Of a stretch of DNA of 64,000 nt, positions 10,630 through 23,455 are shown one piece after another (position 1 is the first letter of the stretch; every line of letters starts with the position of its first letter). Both the position numbers and the translations under genes were made by a program. The DNA is from Bryopsis sp. KO-2023 (lineage: Eukaryota > Chlorophyta > Ulvophyceae > Bryopsidales > Bryopsidaceae): the NCBI GenBank assembly GCA_030272585.1, contig BSYQ01000002.1, forward strand, positions 6,076,001 through 6,140,000, in the 5' to 3' direction. The notes under the pieces are model-generated. The model was not told where the DNA came from. It saw only the letters and a program-made list of their open reading frames with translations, and made no database searches.

Positions 10630-11593
10630 CTGCAAGGCCGTCGAAACCCCTCACGTCCGACCTTCGAACCGCAACAGCAACAACAACAGCAAAAGCAAAA
10701 GCAAAAGCAAAAGCAACACCGACCCCTACCTTTTCCAAACCGAAATACCGACGCAGAGTCCGAGCGGCGAAAAAGAGTCTGTCCCTCTGCAAAACCGTAT
10801 CTGAAGCGAATGCCCTGGGTATTTCGCCCCCGATCTGATTCAGGCTGCGGGCGTAGGCCAGGGAAGGAAGGGGGGCTACCATAGCGGAACTGAACGGGAA
10901 ATGACGGAACGCAGAGCCTCGAGAAACTGATAACTGGTCGGTGCAGGAACTGATGACGGAACGGAGATCCGCTAGAAACTGAAAACGGCTCGATGCAGGA
11001 ACTGATGACTTTCTCGTAGAGCAGCGACAAACTGAACACAACGGCAAGTATGAAAGGCCACAAAAACGAAACGAGCCTGTGCGCAAACCTCCCAGGGCTG
11101 TCGATATATTCGGAGCAGTTCCGTACAGTACGTAATAACTCAGTCATCGATGTGGCCCATAACACGATGGTCGGAGTCCAGGTCGGCATCAGATCTGCGT
11201 CGCCGATTTCATCGGAAACACCGACTTTACGCCTTTCCTACCGATCATGATCGGACGTCGCCGACTATTGCTCCGATCAAAATATGGCGCCGACTTTTTG
11301 GTCGGCCGACTATGCCGATCCCAGCTTCGAAACCAGATCGGATCGGTGTCGGGATCGGATCTGCCGACCTTTATTCGGGTCGGGCGCCGATCCCGACTAG
11401 TCGGTCCGATTTTGACACCGATTTCCGATTATCGGCCCGACTTTTGAAGATTTCAGAGTATCGGAACAGGACCGACTTTTTTCAACTTTCCGAGAATAAT
11501 GGATTCGTGAAAACCGGAATCCGATCCGATCCCGTACAGGTCTGTTTATGTGCGGCCGATATTTGCCGACTGTATCCCTAGTATGCTTTTGAG

Positions 11594-13169
11594 GGGGTTC
11601 CTAATACACCTCGGAATTGGTAGCATTGGCGGCCACGTTTTCTTTTCCTTCTTTGGTCTAAGTTTCGGAACCATCAAACATGTTTGCGGAATATTCTTGG
11701 TTGGGAGGCGTCTCGGTGGCTTCAGACGCTTCTGTCCCAGATTAACAATGAAACCATTCTTGCATCAAGAGAATAAGAGGATTCAGGAATGAAGCTGGGG
11801 ATTTCGTTTCTTGGGCACCCTCAACAATTACAAAGAGATCGGCATTCAATGCAACCACTCCTCACCTTGGACTCGGTGGACAAATTTTCGAAAGGCCTCT
11901 TGTCCTCATCCCACCTTTCCTCTGCAGCTTTCGCGACGTCGGACACCTTGCGGCTTTCTGGATGTTCTATCTGCGGTCGCAACACGAACACTATATCTGG
12001 CGACGTCCCGCGTCAATCTATTCCTTGACATCGAATTCTTTTCCAGAAAGGCAACAAATCGATAGAGCAACGTGAACTTTGTCCTTCCTTTTGGCATCCA
12101 CACCTTCTTGCGCTCTCGAAATTCCGCCATAAAGAACATATAAGCGCTTTTCGGCCGTCGTGGAGAATCAGGAGGTTTTCGAGCCCTCTTCTTGATGACG
12201 CCTTTCCTGTAATAGAGGGAGGTACTGATCTTCTCTTTTGAGTGAAAGAATTATCGAAAGGATGAACGTATAAAGGGTATTCTATATGCTTGTGTTCTCT
12301 AACAACGCTTCTCATGCTTTGATATATTTGCTGTGTCCGTAACCCCTCAACACCATCAATTGAATTGAAAAAACATTATTATTTGAAAATTTAACTTCAA
12401 AGAGTATGGAACTATCGATTGAGTTCGTTCCCTTGAGGTATTATTATTGAATATATTTTATAACTCTAGGGTTTTCTTCTTATACATATCACTTTTTTTG
12501 CAAACCGTTTTGGTCAGTTTTAAGAGTTTTCACCCCAAAGCTCCACGGTAACGCTTGAAGCTGCTTCGATTTCTAAAATATTGTTATTCATGCTTCACTT
12601 GTCGGAAAGTTTTTGCATGAGGAAGGGAATCGTTAAAAGTTAGTGCATAAAAGAGGAAAATCTAACCTTTCAAGTTTAGAGGTTCATCTCTTTCTTTACA
12701 CCATCTATTATCAGACACTTGATTTTGGGGAAGTCCTCTATGTCTCTTCAATATAAAATGCTTGACTTAAGAATATCTCAAAATGCTAGTTGTGGAATCA
12801 TAACCTGTTCAATTAGACCTCCTCTGTCCGTCCACTCAAGGGTGAAGACGCTCAAGGGTGACATTGCCTAATCCTGTTAAAAAAAAAACAACATATGCGG
12901 CGGATTAATTTTGTTTTGCTCCGAAGATAAGCACTCTAGTTTAAGAAACGGAGATGCATTCCACTAACTTCCCCTTCATCCCCTTGATGCTTTATATACG
13001 GGAAGGCGCTCAAGCTTTCGATTTGGTATAAATAAAAATTAATGATGCTGGAGTTATGGCAACCACCTAACTCTCGACGATATATATAGACTTTCAAGAA
13101 GGACAAAAAATTTACAGTCGCGAAAAGAGTTCACAAAAAAAAAAGAGTATCTATATATTAGCGCGGGCG
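11594..13169. other. decayed sequence right of the hAT element
   Basis: The minus strand shows short open stretches with coding-like composition (for example WMPKGRTKFTLLYRF near 12080 and LENLLILHDGRKAL near 12180), broken by frame changes. They could belong to the same old element that the hAT entered at 4620/11594. No family can be named. The part from 12350 to 13169 is A+T-rich with nothing recognised. Confidence 0.3.
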
Positions 13170-13355
13170 TTAATCAACTTTTTGCTTTTTAGCCGTGGTG
13201 GCTGTTTCGGCTGTTTCGGCTGTTTCGTCCTTCCGCTTTCTTCTCTTCATTGTCAAGTCGCGCATGACTAGGCGAGCTCTTGGACATGTGTTACAATTTT
13301 CCAGCTGACCACCGCACAAAAAACACAAAAAACCCTCAACACATTTTGGAGTCAA
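13170..13355 (-). CDS. putative last exon, Cys-rich with basic tail
   Basis: A frame opening after a possible acceptor (TCTTTAG near 13357) encodes a small Cys cluster (CFLCGGQLENCNTC), a basic run (MKRRKRKDE) resembling a nuclear localisation signal, three ETA repeats and the end KKQKVD, then TAA. This looks like the C-terminus of a nuclear protein. Upstream exons were not resolved; a helical stretch near 13480 (LLEHAIDVADKAFLG) may be one. No family recognised. Confidence 0.3.
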   Translation of the reverse strand: MTPKCVEGFLCFLCGGQLENCNTCPRARLVMRDLTMKRRKRKDETAETAETATTAKKQKVD

Positions 13356-16300
13356 CTAAAGATTAGTATGGAGACAGCCACGAGCATATCTATATATGTA
13401 TATTGACACTCAGACGATCACAAAAATTCAATGTATACTCGTCGTATTTGAGCTTTCTCCAAGGAAGGCCTTGTCGGCTACATCTATGGCGTGTTCAAGC
13501 AGCCTTCGACTCAAAACGGGAACAACTATGAAACAAGGTATTTAACGGCAAGAAGTTCAAAAGGAAAACTATATCATCAACAAACAAGAAAAACATTCGC
13601 ACCCACCCATTTGAAAGCACAAACATGTCATGGTAATCAGAGGATATGTTCTTGAGAGGTATAGAAAAAAGCAAAGATTGGAACAATCAAGGATCGGAAA
13701 AATTGCAAATGATGATGCGAAGTCGAGGATAATGAGAGCTGGTTGATTATTGTCGATTGATTACGTCTACGATCATAGCAATTGGTAGGGCCAAAGTAGG
13801 GGCCCCTTGATAATCAACAAAAGCGAGTTTGATGCAACAATTTATACCCTCTTTCATCAGAGTTGATTGCAAAACTTATAAAAGTTGAAACTTTTAAGGA
13901 TTATTTAAAAATAATCTATCATACAAGACATCTGAGATATAGGGAGAGTGAGAGTACCACTTAACTTTTTCTGATGATTTCGATATCCGCATGCAAGCAT
14001 AATTCATCAACACTAGGATTCAACCCACCGCATGTGAAGGGACGGAAATATGTGGTCCATTGCTGCTACGTTGTTTTCGATTCCTTCTTTGATGAGGACT
14101 TAGAGGTTCTTGGTATCGTCATTCGGTATGTTCATCACAAGGACCTTCGATTGAGGTCCGCACGAAGCTACTTGACGTTTCTTCATTGAACTTATATTGC
14201 CTTTATTAGACCGCCCAATTCTTGCTTGAACTCTTTCTTTTATAGCCCAAGGACTGATAAGTCGGTTCAGGTTTCGATAAGAAAGCCGCCCACCTCCAAA
14301 AACAAACCATGTATTTTGATTAATATTTGATTTGTGAATATATTTAAATATTAACAACCCAAATTTTCTCAAGTATTCCAGATTTCTTAACTAAAGTTCA
14401 GAAAAATCTTTCAAACTCTCTTACCGTTAAATTCTACCATATATGGGGGAAAAGCTCAGGAAAAATAGAATGAATAAATAAGATAGAAGATTTCTGAAAG
14501 TAAAAAAGTTTAGCCAGATTTTACCATGTAAAATGCCACAAAATTCTTGGTGAAGACCAATGGCTTCCTCCGGTGATTTCTCTTTATTTTCCTTTGGTTT
14601 CATCACTGGCATCTCCTTGCCGTGACAAGCAAAGAGAACTCAACCACCTCTTTGCCGATTTAAGACAAAGCTCTCCGTTTGACCGACGTGAATAAACATA
14701 TTCCTCCAAAATTATGGATTTTTGTTTTTCTTGGCCTCTCGCTAGACCACCACTGGGAAAATCCACTAAACTCTCCGAATTTCTCAGAACTTTTTTGCTT
14801 TATTACGTCTTCCACATCCTTGGGTTCACAAAGCACCCCATACCCATTCAAAAAATCAGGATCACGAACACACCCATTAGCTAAGCTCTTAGTAGTTTGT
14901 TGTCCTACTCTTATCCATCTTTTATCCTATTTTTCGCTTTCTTTTCCCAGCCGTTCAAGTATGTCGAGTTGACGTTCCCACATATCCAAAAAACGCATGT
15001 CAACCTCACGATCGCCTGTAAGTCGCACTTCAGAGGGATCAATGCGCGGAAAAGAGTGACAGGGAGAGGAGGGAAGGAGAAGAGAAAACGTTCAAATCCG
15101 CGAATCCCAGCGCTCCCCATCGTTGCCTATATTGAAACCCACATGTTCAATGGCCTCCTGCGCCTACCCCCAATGTTGACCAACTCCACGATGGCGCAAG
15201 TGTGCGTGAGCTCGGGAATGAGTAAGCAAAGTTCATCTGCTTGTGCTCGTGAAGATTCGAGTATTGTAAACTTGATATCACTTTCCATATCAATCAATGC
15301 TTCCATATGTTCCACAACCTATTCTTGAATCTCCTTCCAAGTGTCCCCAAATCTTTATTGCAACTGGTACGCATCAAAGAACGGGTGGGAACATTCAATT
15401 TTGCGGTCCATCCGATCTTTCTCTCTCTTGCATGCGTTTGCGTTGGCTTGTTGGTATGGATTGAGCCATCTAAGTATACCTTCTAGTTCCCCACGAAGAA
15501 GGGATTTCACCCTAAGTAGGGATCTTTTTGCTTCTCGTCTCAAAGTTCAATTCATGCTTGCACTATAAGTTTGCCCAAATAATCGAATATGAGAGATCAA
15601 GAAAGGGATCACTCGATCTACTTGGGCCAACGGTTCCCAATCTCATCTTTGATTCGATCCATTGCTAGATCAGGGTCTTCGCTAGAGATAGTCATGACAA
15701 AAAAATATTTCTTCAATTCTCCACAACTATCCTAGTCTGAGCATCGGTTTGCAAGTCAGATGTATTGTCTTTTGGTAGGCTTTCTAGTTCTTCCGATCAG
15801 GTTCCACCATTCCAGCACGAACGGAAGCAAAGATTTTGGATTCAATGCAACAATTGACTTCCCACCTGCAACGGAAGTCGGTGGAATCTATGACGCCGGA
15901 TGAGCAAAGGGAACGTCGGTTGGCCACTGGATTTGAATGATTTCAACATTGTTAGGACTGTTGTCGTTTAAGTACCATGTGCTTATCTCTCCTTTTTTCT
16001 TCGCTCTAGAGTTCATCATCATGTGAAACCTTTTAGAGACAGTGTTTTAGCGGGACTTTGATCAATGGACCTTTGCTTTCTGAAGTTCATCTGGTACATC
16101 ATGTCCTACAGTACTTTCAATCATATCTTGGAACAATTTCACCACACTTCTTGAGTCGTAACATTAGACCCAACAGTAACACGACCAAAATAATCTCCAC
16201 CTATCTTAGGACAAGCTTCTCTTGTTTGGAACGAAATTCGGAAACAATACCCCATTGTCGTCTCACACCACAACACAAAACTGAAAACAAAGGACGGGGT

Positions 16301-16631
16301 ATATGATATCTCGATCGCCATTTTATATTCCGCTGTCGCTTTGGGTGTCGAATGTTTTACGGTGTGCGTTGTATTCGAAACATCAAAAATACTTGGTCGC
16401 GGTGTTGAGAGTCTATGCAACGTTGAGGTAAGGTTACCAGATATCGTCACCCTATTCCTCATCATACTAGAGACAACTTTTTCTTCTAAGGAGGGGTTCT
16501 TCATTTCGACACGCATATTTCTCCTTGCATGTAAAGCAACCTATCTATCTCGTCCAACACTATTGTTATTGTTGACCTTCGTTTTCGCTCGCTTCCTACT
16601 AACATTGTAACACTTCTCAACGCCTTGGAAC
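13356..16631. other. graveyard of minus-strand coding remnants, family unknown
   Basis: Several minus-strand stretches have coding character but shift frame or stop repeatedly: about 15543-15355 (LLRGELEGILRWLNPYQQAN, helical), 15315-15127 (SRAQADELCLLIPELTH), 14850-14660 (FGEFSGFSQWW) and 14766-14584 (IILEEYVYSRRSNGEL). Their order suggests one large decayed protein, perhaps transposase-derived, but I cannot name it. Confidence 0.3.
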
Positions 16632-19592
16632 TCAACAGGCGTGTGGCCTGAGGTAATCTTGGGCCTTGCGTGCTAGTTGCCAGTCTCTGATCCACCGCTG
16701 ACCATCACCTGAGAAGGCCTTTAGGAAAGGAATACGAACGGATGACGGAATCCGTCCGTGGCGATCTTGCGGAGCAGCAAAGCCTAGGTTAGGGTCTGGA
16801 GGACCCCCACCTCCACCTCCGTCACCTCCACCTCCACCTGGGTGGTACGGCCATCCACCACCTCCACCTCCACCTGGTCCGGAAAGGAAAAATCCCCCTC
16901 CACTTCCTGGTGGTCCTCCTCCGCCTCCGCCTCCACCCCCAGGCCCACCTCCGGGTCCACCTCCACCACTGCCAGATCGATTTCCACCCTGTGACTGGCT
17001 TGCTGGAGTTGAGGGATAAGAACCCCACCCGTAATACGGGTTACTTGCGGAAGGTGCTCCGTATTGATTCACGGATTGTCCCAAACTTGGTTGGGTGCCT
17101 AGTTGGTGACCTAGTTGGATTCCAGGTTGGGTGTTAAGAGCCGGAATTGGATAGAAGACAGACAGTGGAACTGTCGTCAGTGGTTGTGTTAACATGGATG
17201 TCGTTGGTGGTAATACACTCGTTACAGGGGCACTAAGTATGGGTCTGGCGGTGCCAAGTTGACCCGCTTGGCCGAATGGTGCGCCCAATGCCATAGTTTG
17301 TGGCGGCGCGGGACTCCGTGCGTTCCATGCAGTAGCGAATAATCCCCAAGAGGATAGGGAACCTGCACTCACGGAGTCTGCGACAGTTGTTGATGATCTG
17401 CGTCCACCCAATCCTCCTAACGTAGTTAGACCAGTAAACGTGCTCAAATTCGGCCTAGGTGGTACCAGAATTGGTATACATGTAAGAGGAATAGATGACA
17501 CAAAAGGAACGCTTGCGGGTGCAGCTGTCGTGGCCGGCGAAGTGACCGTGCCAGTTCCTGTTCCCGTCATACCCACTACAACTGGGTCCTGAGCCGGGAC
17601 TCGAACTTTCTCCCGTTTTTTCCACGCACTCAGTGTTTTTTTGAGCTTAGAATCAACATACTCCGAAAGATTGCTCTCCAAAGTCTGCTGTTTCTCTGTC
17701 GCATCTAATAGAAACTTCTCCATCAGTTGCATCGACGTGTGTCCTCCTGCGGTGTCACCAGAACTCACACTGCCTCGGTCCGCTCTTCTTTGTTTGCGCT
17801 GCTCCTCGGCAACGTGTAAGTCCCGTAACAGTCCTAGGCTCTGGTTTACCAGGCCTCCGAGTGTATCTAGCTGGCTTTGGTGATCGACTTGCTCGTACCG
17901 AGACTCATTAGTAGCCCTAGCAAGGTTATCCAGCGTTGTCTGTTGTAGCTTCATACCTTCAGCAACTTTTGTCAGGGAAGCCTGCGGAGACAGAATTTGT
18001 TTCTCCCTGAGCTTATTTTTTTGATCAACATCTTCGGCTTGACGACTGACTGATTCCCGCAACTGCTCAAGTCGCGCGGTCAGAATTGCCTCATTGTCAA
18101 ACTTAGCCAACAGATTTCTGTCGATCCGCTCTGTGGACTTTATATTCCGTTCCAGCATTTCGTGCTGATGGTCTAACGATTTCTGTTGCCTTTCTATGGC
18201 CTCAGTATTGTGTTTGACCAGCTTCTGGGCCTCCTTCCTGACATAGAGCACGAACTGCTCATGTTCCTCTTTCAGGTCTTCTTTTAAGGTAGACTCGCTG
18301 AACCTGCTCGTGAACTTGTTCTTCCAGGTTTTGTGCGACCTCTTGCACATTTGAGGAGACAGCGGCATATACATGCTCGGCTGTGTCCCTAAGTTGCCCC
18401 TCGTCCACACCATGAACGTGCACCTCCTGCTGGTGGACGTTTATGTGCTGATGTTCATGGTGGAGAATGTTGGTGACCTCTATTGTCGGGACGTCCTCCA
18501 TATCCTCGTCGTACTCCTCGTCCCCGGACTCTTCCGACTCTTGTTCTGAGTCTAAGTCTGCGTCCGGTCCCTCAACCTGGTCGGGAACATGTCTGTCCCA
18601 CTGCAAATCATGTATTTACTGCGCTGGTGGGTGCACCACATCTGGATAAACCACGGGGATTAGCTGGTTATCCTCCACCACTTCCTCCTCGGGAGGTGGA
18701 ATAGGGGTAGTTGTGGCGGCGTTTGGCCGGACATGTTATTCGAGTGAAATCCGCCAGGAATTTTTGTATCGAACAGGAAAGTTCTCGGTTTTTCCGTAGA
18801 ACTGTTTCCGACGGGAAAAGATGGAAACTTTCTGGTGTTAGACAGTTTCGGGAGTTAGCTACTATTCCGTCGTGAGATTTTTCCAGCGATATTTAGTAAT
18901 TCGACTGGAATCAGACGGTGCGGTACTTTTCTCCGGGAAAGAGTGACTTTTAGTAATCGGACGGGGCGGTGGACGGTCTGGTTTCTGTCAGGTCGTCAGA
19001 ACCAGAAACGTCTCGCTCTCGTTTCCGGGGTAAAGTCGCACGTTCGTTTCCGAAAGTCTGCTCACGCGGTCGCTTCCCCGAACGACTGTTTTTCCTGCAC
19101 ATTTCCGACGGTTTTTCTCTCGACTTCTACAGATCTATAGATCTGAGGGTCAGTTCACAGATGGACTCCGATGGTATTGCGACTTCGCCTGGACGTTGTA
19201 AGCGACAACGCGAGAGTGTCGCTCACTCTCGAAAAGTATCTTCGCCCTCTCACGCCCCTTGGAACTAGCAAGTTCCAGATCTGTGGGATTTCGTAATCCC
19301 TAGGTCAGATCTTTGGGGGGGTTTCGCGAGTTCTCCTGTGGGGTGCGCCTGGCCTCGACCAGCTCCGAAACCAAATGATAGGGGCACACAAGTCCCCGAG
19401 ACACAAGCACACACACACACACACACACACAGAGAGAGAGAGTCACTAGGAAGATTAATTTTTACAGGAGGGCCCCCTGCCCTATAACCCCTGTCGTACT
19501 CCTAATTGTACTACAACCACCCTAAACCCGAGTTCTACTATCAATTCACAAATTCAGGCAGCCCCCAAGAAGTCCGGCATTGTAAACAATTC
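16632..19592 (-). mobile_element. 5' part of an LTR retrotransposon: LTR, primer site, leader and gag-like gene
   Basis: On the minus strand, a probable LTR (ending about 19375) is followed by a tRNA primer-binding-like site (TTTGGTTTCGGAGC, about 19372-19359), a leader of several hundred bases, and a long gag-like region from about 18606 to 16632. The gag-like part begins acidic, has a long Gln/Lys/Glu-rich coiled coil, then a Pro/Ser/Thr segment and a Gly-rich segment, and ends in a short RIPFLKAFSGDGQRW block that resembles the start of a retrotransposon gag fold. Everything downstream (protease, RT, integrase) and the second LTR are absent, so this is a truncated fossil with about one or two breaks in the part that remains. 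It shares its primer-site core with the chromovirus at 54-61 kb. Confidence 0.6.
19375..19592 (-). repeat. probable LTR of the gag-bearing fragment
   Basis: The right boundary is inferred from the adjacent primer site; the other end is a guess at a TGTTTAC...CTATCA unit. It contains a CA/GA microsatellite (about 19407-19441). No second copy exists in the window to confirm the ends. Confidence 0.35.
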
Positions 19593-19680
19593 TCTCCCAT
19601 TCGTATATCTTCTAACAGTGTGTGTGTTAACATCATGACTCATAATACACCTCGTTTTCACTTCGAATTAATCTCAACGT

Positions 19681-20260
19681 AATGGTGATATCACCTTTGG
19701 CCTGGATGCCCCTTGTAGTAGCATAATAAAAACGAAATCATGATAGTGAAAAAAGGGAACAACTTGAGACCTTTTTGATGTCGAAATTGCTTGTAATTGT
19801 ATTTTGGGCAATTGTTATCTTGTGCTACACTCAAAGCAACAAAAGTTATGCCAATTAGTGGTAACAACTAATCGACAATTTGATACCATAAATGCCTACC
19901 ATCGTTTCCTTCATGTAGATGGTAAGACATGATGACATTTCTTCAGGCGTATATGACCTCGACATAAACAAGTGATTGTCGTTCTGCGGACTCTCGTGCA
20001 ACCTCGTTTCGGCTTCAGCTAGAGGAAGCGGAAGTGTTCCATACGAGGAGGAAACGTGGTGTTGCTGAAGGTCGTAATCAAAAGCCACCAGATTGGATCG
20101 GTATCGCCCTCCCTAGAATAATCAGCCTCAAAAGCATGACGTCCAAACAATTTTTACCGCCATATGAAAAGGGGGGGGGGGGAAGTACAATTATTTCTAG
20201 GAGCAATATAGAATAAAGCATACCGAGGAAGTTGTTACGTTGATGCTATCCGAAAAAACA
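19681..20260 (-). pseudogene. TNP2-like (CACTA/EnSpm) transposase relic, copy 1
   Basis: This stretch is a diverged copy of the sequence at about 32690-33310. Shared minus-strand peptide: IYMKETMVGIYGIKLSIS. Beyond it, in another frame, comes DNNCPKYN, then LFPFFHYHDF. This order resembles the TNP2 transposase region with a C..C pair, then a FFPxxP block. Multiple frame changes and stops make it a dead fragment. Flanking sequence to 20340 keeps some similarity to the other copy. Confidence 0.45.
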
Positions 20261-22186
20261 AGATTTTAACCTACCAGCTCCATCAATACAACTACTACGT
20301 GCCTAAGCGAAGCACACTTGCAGGTTGAATGTGTCGTCTAGCCGGAAGATAGAGGTAACACGGCCGGCGAAACACATTTTTTTTTGTGCATTGTAAGATA
20401 TTGTACATGTTAAGTCCTAAGAAGAAAGTACGTAACCATATACCATTGATTCTTGCCTTCAAGAGGACCCAACATAAGTTTTTCTTAACTACCAAGAAGG
20501 TGACACAATGTTTTTATCGGCAAGTATTGCTTCGTTCAAAAACATTGTCGACAACATGCAACCCAAGGCAAAACGTTTTTCTCCTAGCTCAAGAAAGCTT
20601 AGCAATTGGAGCACTTCAGGAGAACGATCAACTATCCATGCACGTTCAAAATCCTTTTAGGAGTCCCCGGTTAAAACAATGCCTAAACCCGGACCAGAAA
20701 AGTTTTGTTTTGCGCTTGATGTGCAGGTCGTCAACACGTGTTTCCAAATGCCGAAGCTCTGGACAGAGGGCATCGCTATAGTATTCGAGCTTCTGCGCAA
20801 AGGTTGACTATATCTAGGGGTTTGATTTGAAAGACTCAATAGCAACCTTGTAAAGGGAACAAAGATTGCATCCTGGCAGCAATTGAGTTCCCTTCAGAAC
20901 ATTCTTCGCTCAATGCGAAAAGATAAGTACAATTAATTAATTTAGCCTTATTGTGAAAGATACGAACCCCCCCAAAACGTTCGACCGGAGTTTCTCTTGA
21001 CAAGTTTTTACTTGTGCTTATATTGTTACTCGAAATTTCCCCACCAGCTCCTTCACCAGCTTAACCACGAAGAAAATTGATCCTTTTATTGCAATATGTG
21101 AACCGAATTTTCTTTCATCTAGTACTGAATCGCCACCTCGGGGAATCGAACCCCAAGTCACAACCACCAAAGAGTGGCGCTATACTTCTTCCAAATTATC
21201 AATTTTTCGTTATCTCCTTCTCGTTGCAATCCAACGTCGGGTGGAACCTCTATCTCTTTGAAATATATTCTAATCCCAAAAAACCAGGCGGACACGTAGG
21301 TGTATGTGAAAGAAACTTCGCCATAAAGAACTCCGAAAAAAAAAAAAAACTTCGAAACCATTAAAGTAAAAATAAAAATCCAACTCCGAAAAAAAAGGTA
21401 AAAAAAAATCTGACTTCAATAAAAAAAATAAAAAAATAAAACGCTAATTCCGAAAACAAAAGTAAAAAAAAATCTGACTTCGATAAGAAAATAAAAAAAG
21501 CGTTCAATCGTTTAATCGTTCTCCCTTTTTCAATATTTTTTGTTGTCTGATATTCGTAAAATGTTGTTCTCCCCTTTCTCAAAACTTGTTAGGGAAAAAC
21601 TCGCCTCAATTCATTAATTCGACGGCATCAACGACGGCGATGTGTTCAGAATCAAATCGGACGGACCGGAACTTATGAGCCAACCTTTTGGTTCAATATT
21701 TCGACGGTTGGAAACACGACCATTTGTTGCGGAATCGAATCAACTTTCCTTGATCGCAACGACTAAAGAGGCTATTTTCGAGATAAGTCCGCTCAATTAC
21801 CTATGAAAGATATCCAATCGTAAGTCTAGTTTGTATGGATGGGTTTAGGTTTGAGACATCTTGCCAGTGCACTTCAAGTTGATTACGTTGAAAGGGTTTT
21901 CCTTTCATCCGTCTAACTTGGCGATCGACTTTTTGAAAAACAATATCGATCTTCTCCGTTGTTTTTTAAAGCATTATGTGTCAATATTTCTAAATGAGAA
22001 ATATTCATTTGTTCTTTCTTGGGGCAAGACGTGCGACTTCGGCGTTCAGTTGTTCGACCTTTTTCGTTATTCACGATCATTTCTCCTTCACACATGTGGT
22101 GTTGCTAATCTTTAACTCCACCATGTAAACTGGAGGTAACATTGATATTGATATCTGATGAAGTAGGCAAAGGCTCAATAAAATCA
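20261..22186. other. decayed sequence; one coding-like remnant and one tRNA-like motif
   Basis: Minus-strand stretches at 20780-20520 look coding (for example LRHLETRVDDLHIKRKTK, LLSFLELGEKRFALGC) in two frames, perhaps part of the neighbouring transposase relic. At about 21137-21155 the minus strand has a tRNA-like T-arm (GGGGTTCGATTCCCC) without a complete cloverleaf. The remainder, including A-rich runs at 21340-21510, shows nothing recognisable. Confidence 0.3.
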
Positions 22187-23188
22187 CTACCAGCCAGGTA
22201 AAATATAGCCAGGTGATTCACCCTCTCTTACGTTCCCATATTCGATTGGTTCTTGGACCAGAGAGAATTGTTGGCATACCTGACACTCCGCCACTACTCC
22301 AGCTAAAAAAGCGTTCGTTATCTCCCTGCCAGAGTTGTGCGCCGTTGCAACGGCGCACATCTCTGGCTCCCAACCGCCAATCAGCTCGTCGACAATCGTG
22401 CGTTTGAGATTTTGAAAAAATGATAAATTATTGGAAAATGTATCAGAGTCGTGCCGACGTCGTTTTTGCGACAACGACAACGACTGTTAACCGTTAACGC
22501 AGTTAACGGCCGTTGTCGTTGTCGAAAAAACAACTTCGGCACAACTCTGCTCCCTGCCCAGCTCCTTTGCCCGCATTTGCATCCTCGTGATCCCGTAATA
22601 GCCTTCAAGTAGTAGTTCCTCCCACCCTTTGGGGAGTATATTCGTCTCCTCTACCTCTACTTGTATTTGTTTATTCTGTTCCCAACGTGACAAAATATCA
22701 GCTAACTTATCTTGTTGGCCTAGCAAAAACCGAAAGGACAACTCACTACCTCTATGAAAGTTACCTACCAAAAACCTAGTAAACGCATTACCCGGGCATC
22801 AATATCAGCTATGTAGTTGGCGTTTGCAAATTTTTGCCTTGAACTTACCGAATTTGTCCAAATTGTCACCCTTCCCCCTTTAGCAATTTGTTTTATTTGG
22901 TTCAAAGCAAAGATAATGCCTTTCACCTAGAAAACTCGAGAAGTGTTTATTCGTATTTTTATTTGCTCCAGATCCCGTTTGGATGGGCCTACCCTTTTGT
23001 AACAAAACATAGCCAATGGCTTGTGCACTCCAATCAGTAAAGAATTCGAACTCCTCGTTTCTTTTCTCCATTGCTAACTGAAAAGAGTTTGCCATCACAA
23101 TGTTCAACGTATCCTTGAATCTCTTATAAATTTCGGCCCAGTGCGTGATTTTGCCAACAACGGCCAACTCCCTATATAAAAACCCCAA
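22187..23188 (-). mobile_element. Ty3/gypsy-like pol relic (RNase H to integrase N-terminus)
   Basis: The minus strand carries, in order, an RNase H-like block with IGYVLLQKGRPI, an RNase H end with KLADILSRW, and a Cys pair (CQVC) where the integrase zinc-binding region is expected. The order is that of a Ty3-like pol gene. It is an old fossil with several breaks; no LTRs were found at its ends, and it is unrelated in orientation to the LTR piece at 23332. Confidence 0.55.
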
Positions 23189-23331
23189 CTCATTTGCAAA
23201 ATTTGTGGTATATCACATTAACGAGGCCTATTGCCTGTTGAAGGCTCTTTCGTCCGGCTGTCTCCTGGAGTTTTCTTGCCATCTTTCTTTTATAACTATC
23301 TAACCCCAAAGTACCACGACTCACAACAAAC

Positions 23332-23455
23332 CTAGCTTGCTAGGTTCCTCCACGTGGTTGATGGGACCCATGGGGTTGGAGGGTTAAAGGACTTCAAGGG
23401 GCTGTCCAAGGGGCTTCTTTTGGCGACAAGGTCGCGCAGAAGAGGTTCTAAACAG
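23332..23455 (+). repeat. 3' half of a chromovirus LTR (same family as 54232-54471)
   Basis: About 124 bp from CCTAGCTTGCTAGG to GGTTCTAAACA match the second half of the 240-bp chromovirus LTR with only about two differences. The first half is missing. This is a truncated solo LTR or insertion remnant. Confidence 0.9.

Larger units (their letters stand above)
4621..11585. mobile_element. hAT-superfamily DNA transposon, complete-looking, two genes
   Basis: The 8-bp direct repeat CTTTTGAG flanks the element (4613-4620 and 11586-11593), the target duplication expected of hAT elements. The ends form short terminal inverted repeats: left CATACTATGGATCC, right (reverse complement) CATACTAGGGATAC. 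Both subterminal regions (about 4630-4930 and 11170-11575) are packed with CCGAC/GTCGG and GATCGG motifs, the usual style of hAT transposase-binding zones, and share a stretch beginning AAACCAGATCGGATCGG in direct orientation. Inside are a transposase on the plus strand, two tandem arrays and a convergent second gene on the minus strand. At 6965 bp it is large for hAT. The perfect target duplication and open transposase suggest recent insertion and possible autonomy. Confidence 0.93.

Noticed and set aside
16784-17028. Short Trp/Arg- or Glu/Val-rich frames in the Gly-rich segment
   Set aside because: They are other-frame readings of the repeat coding the Gly-rich part of the gag-like protein.
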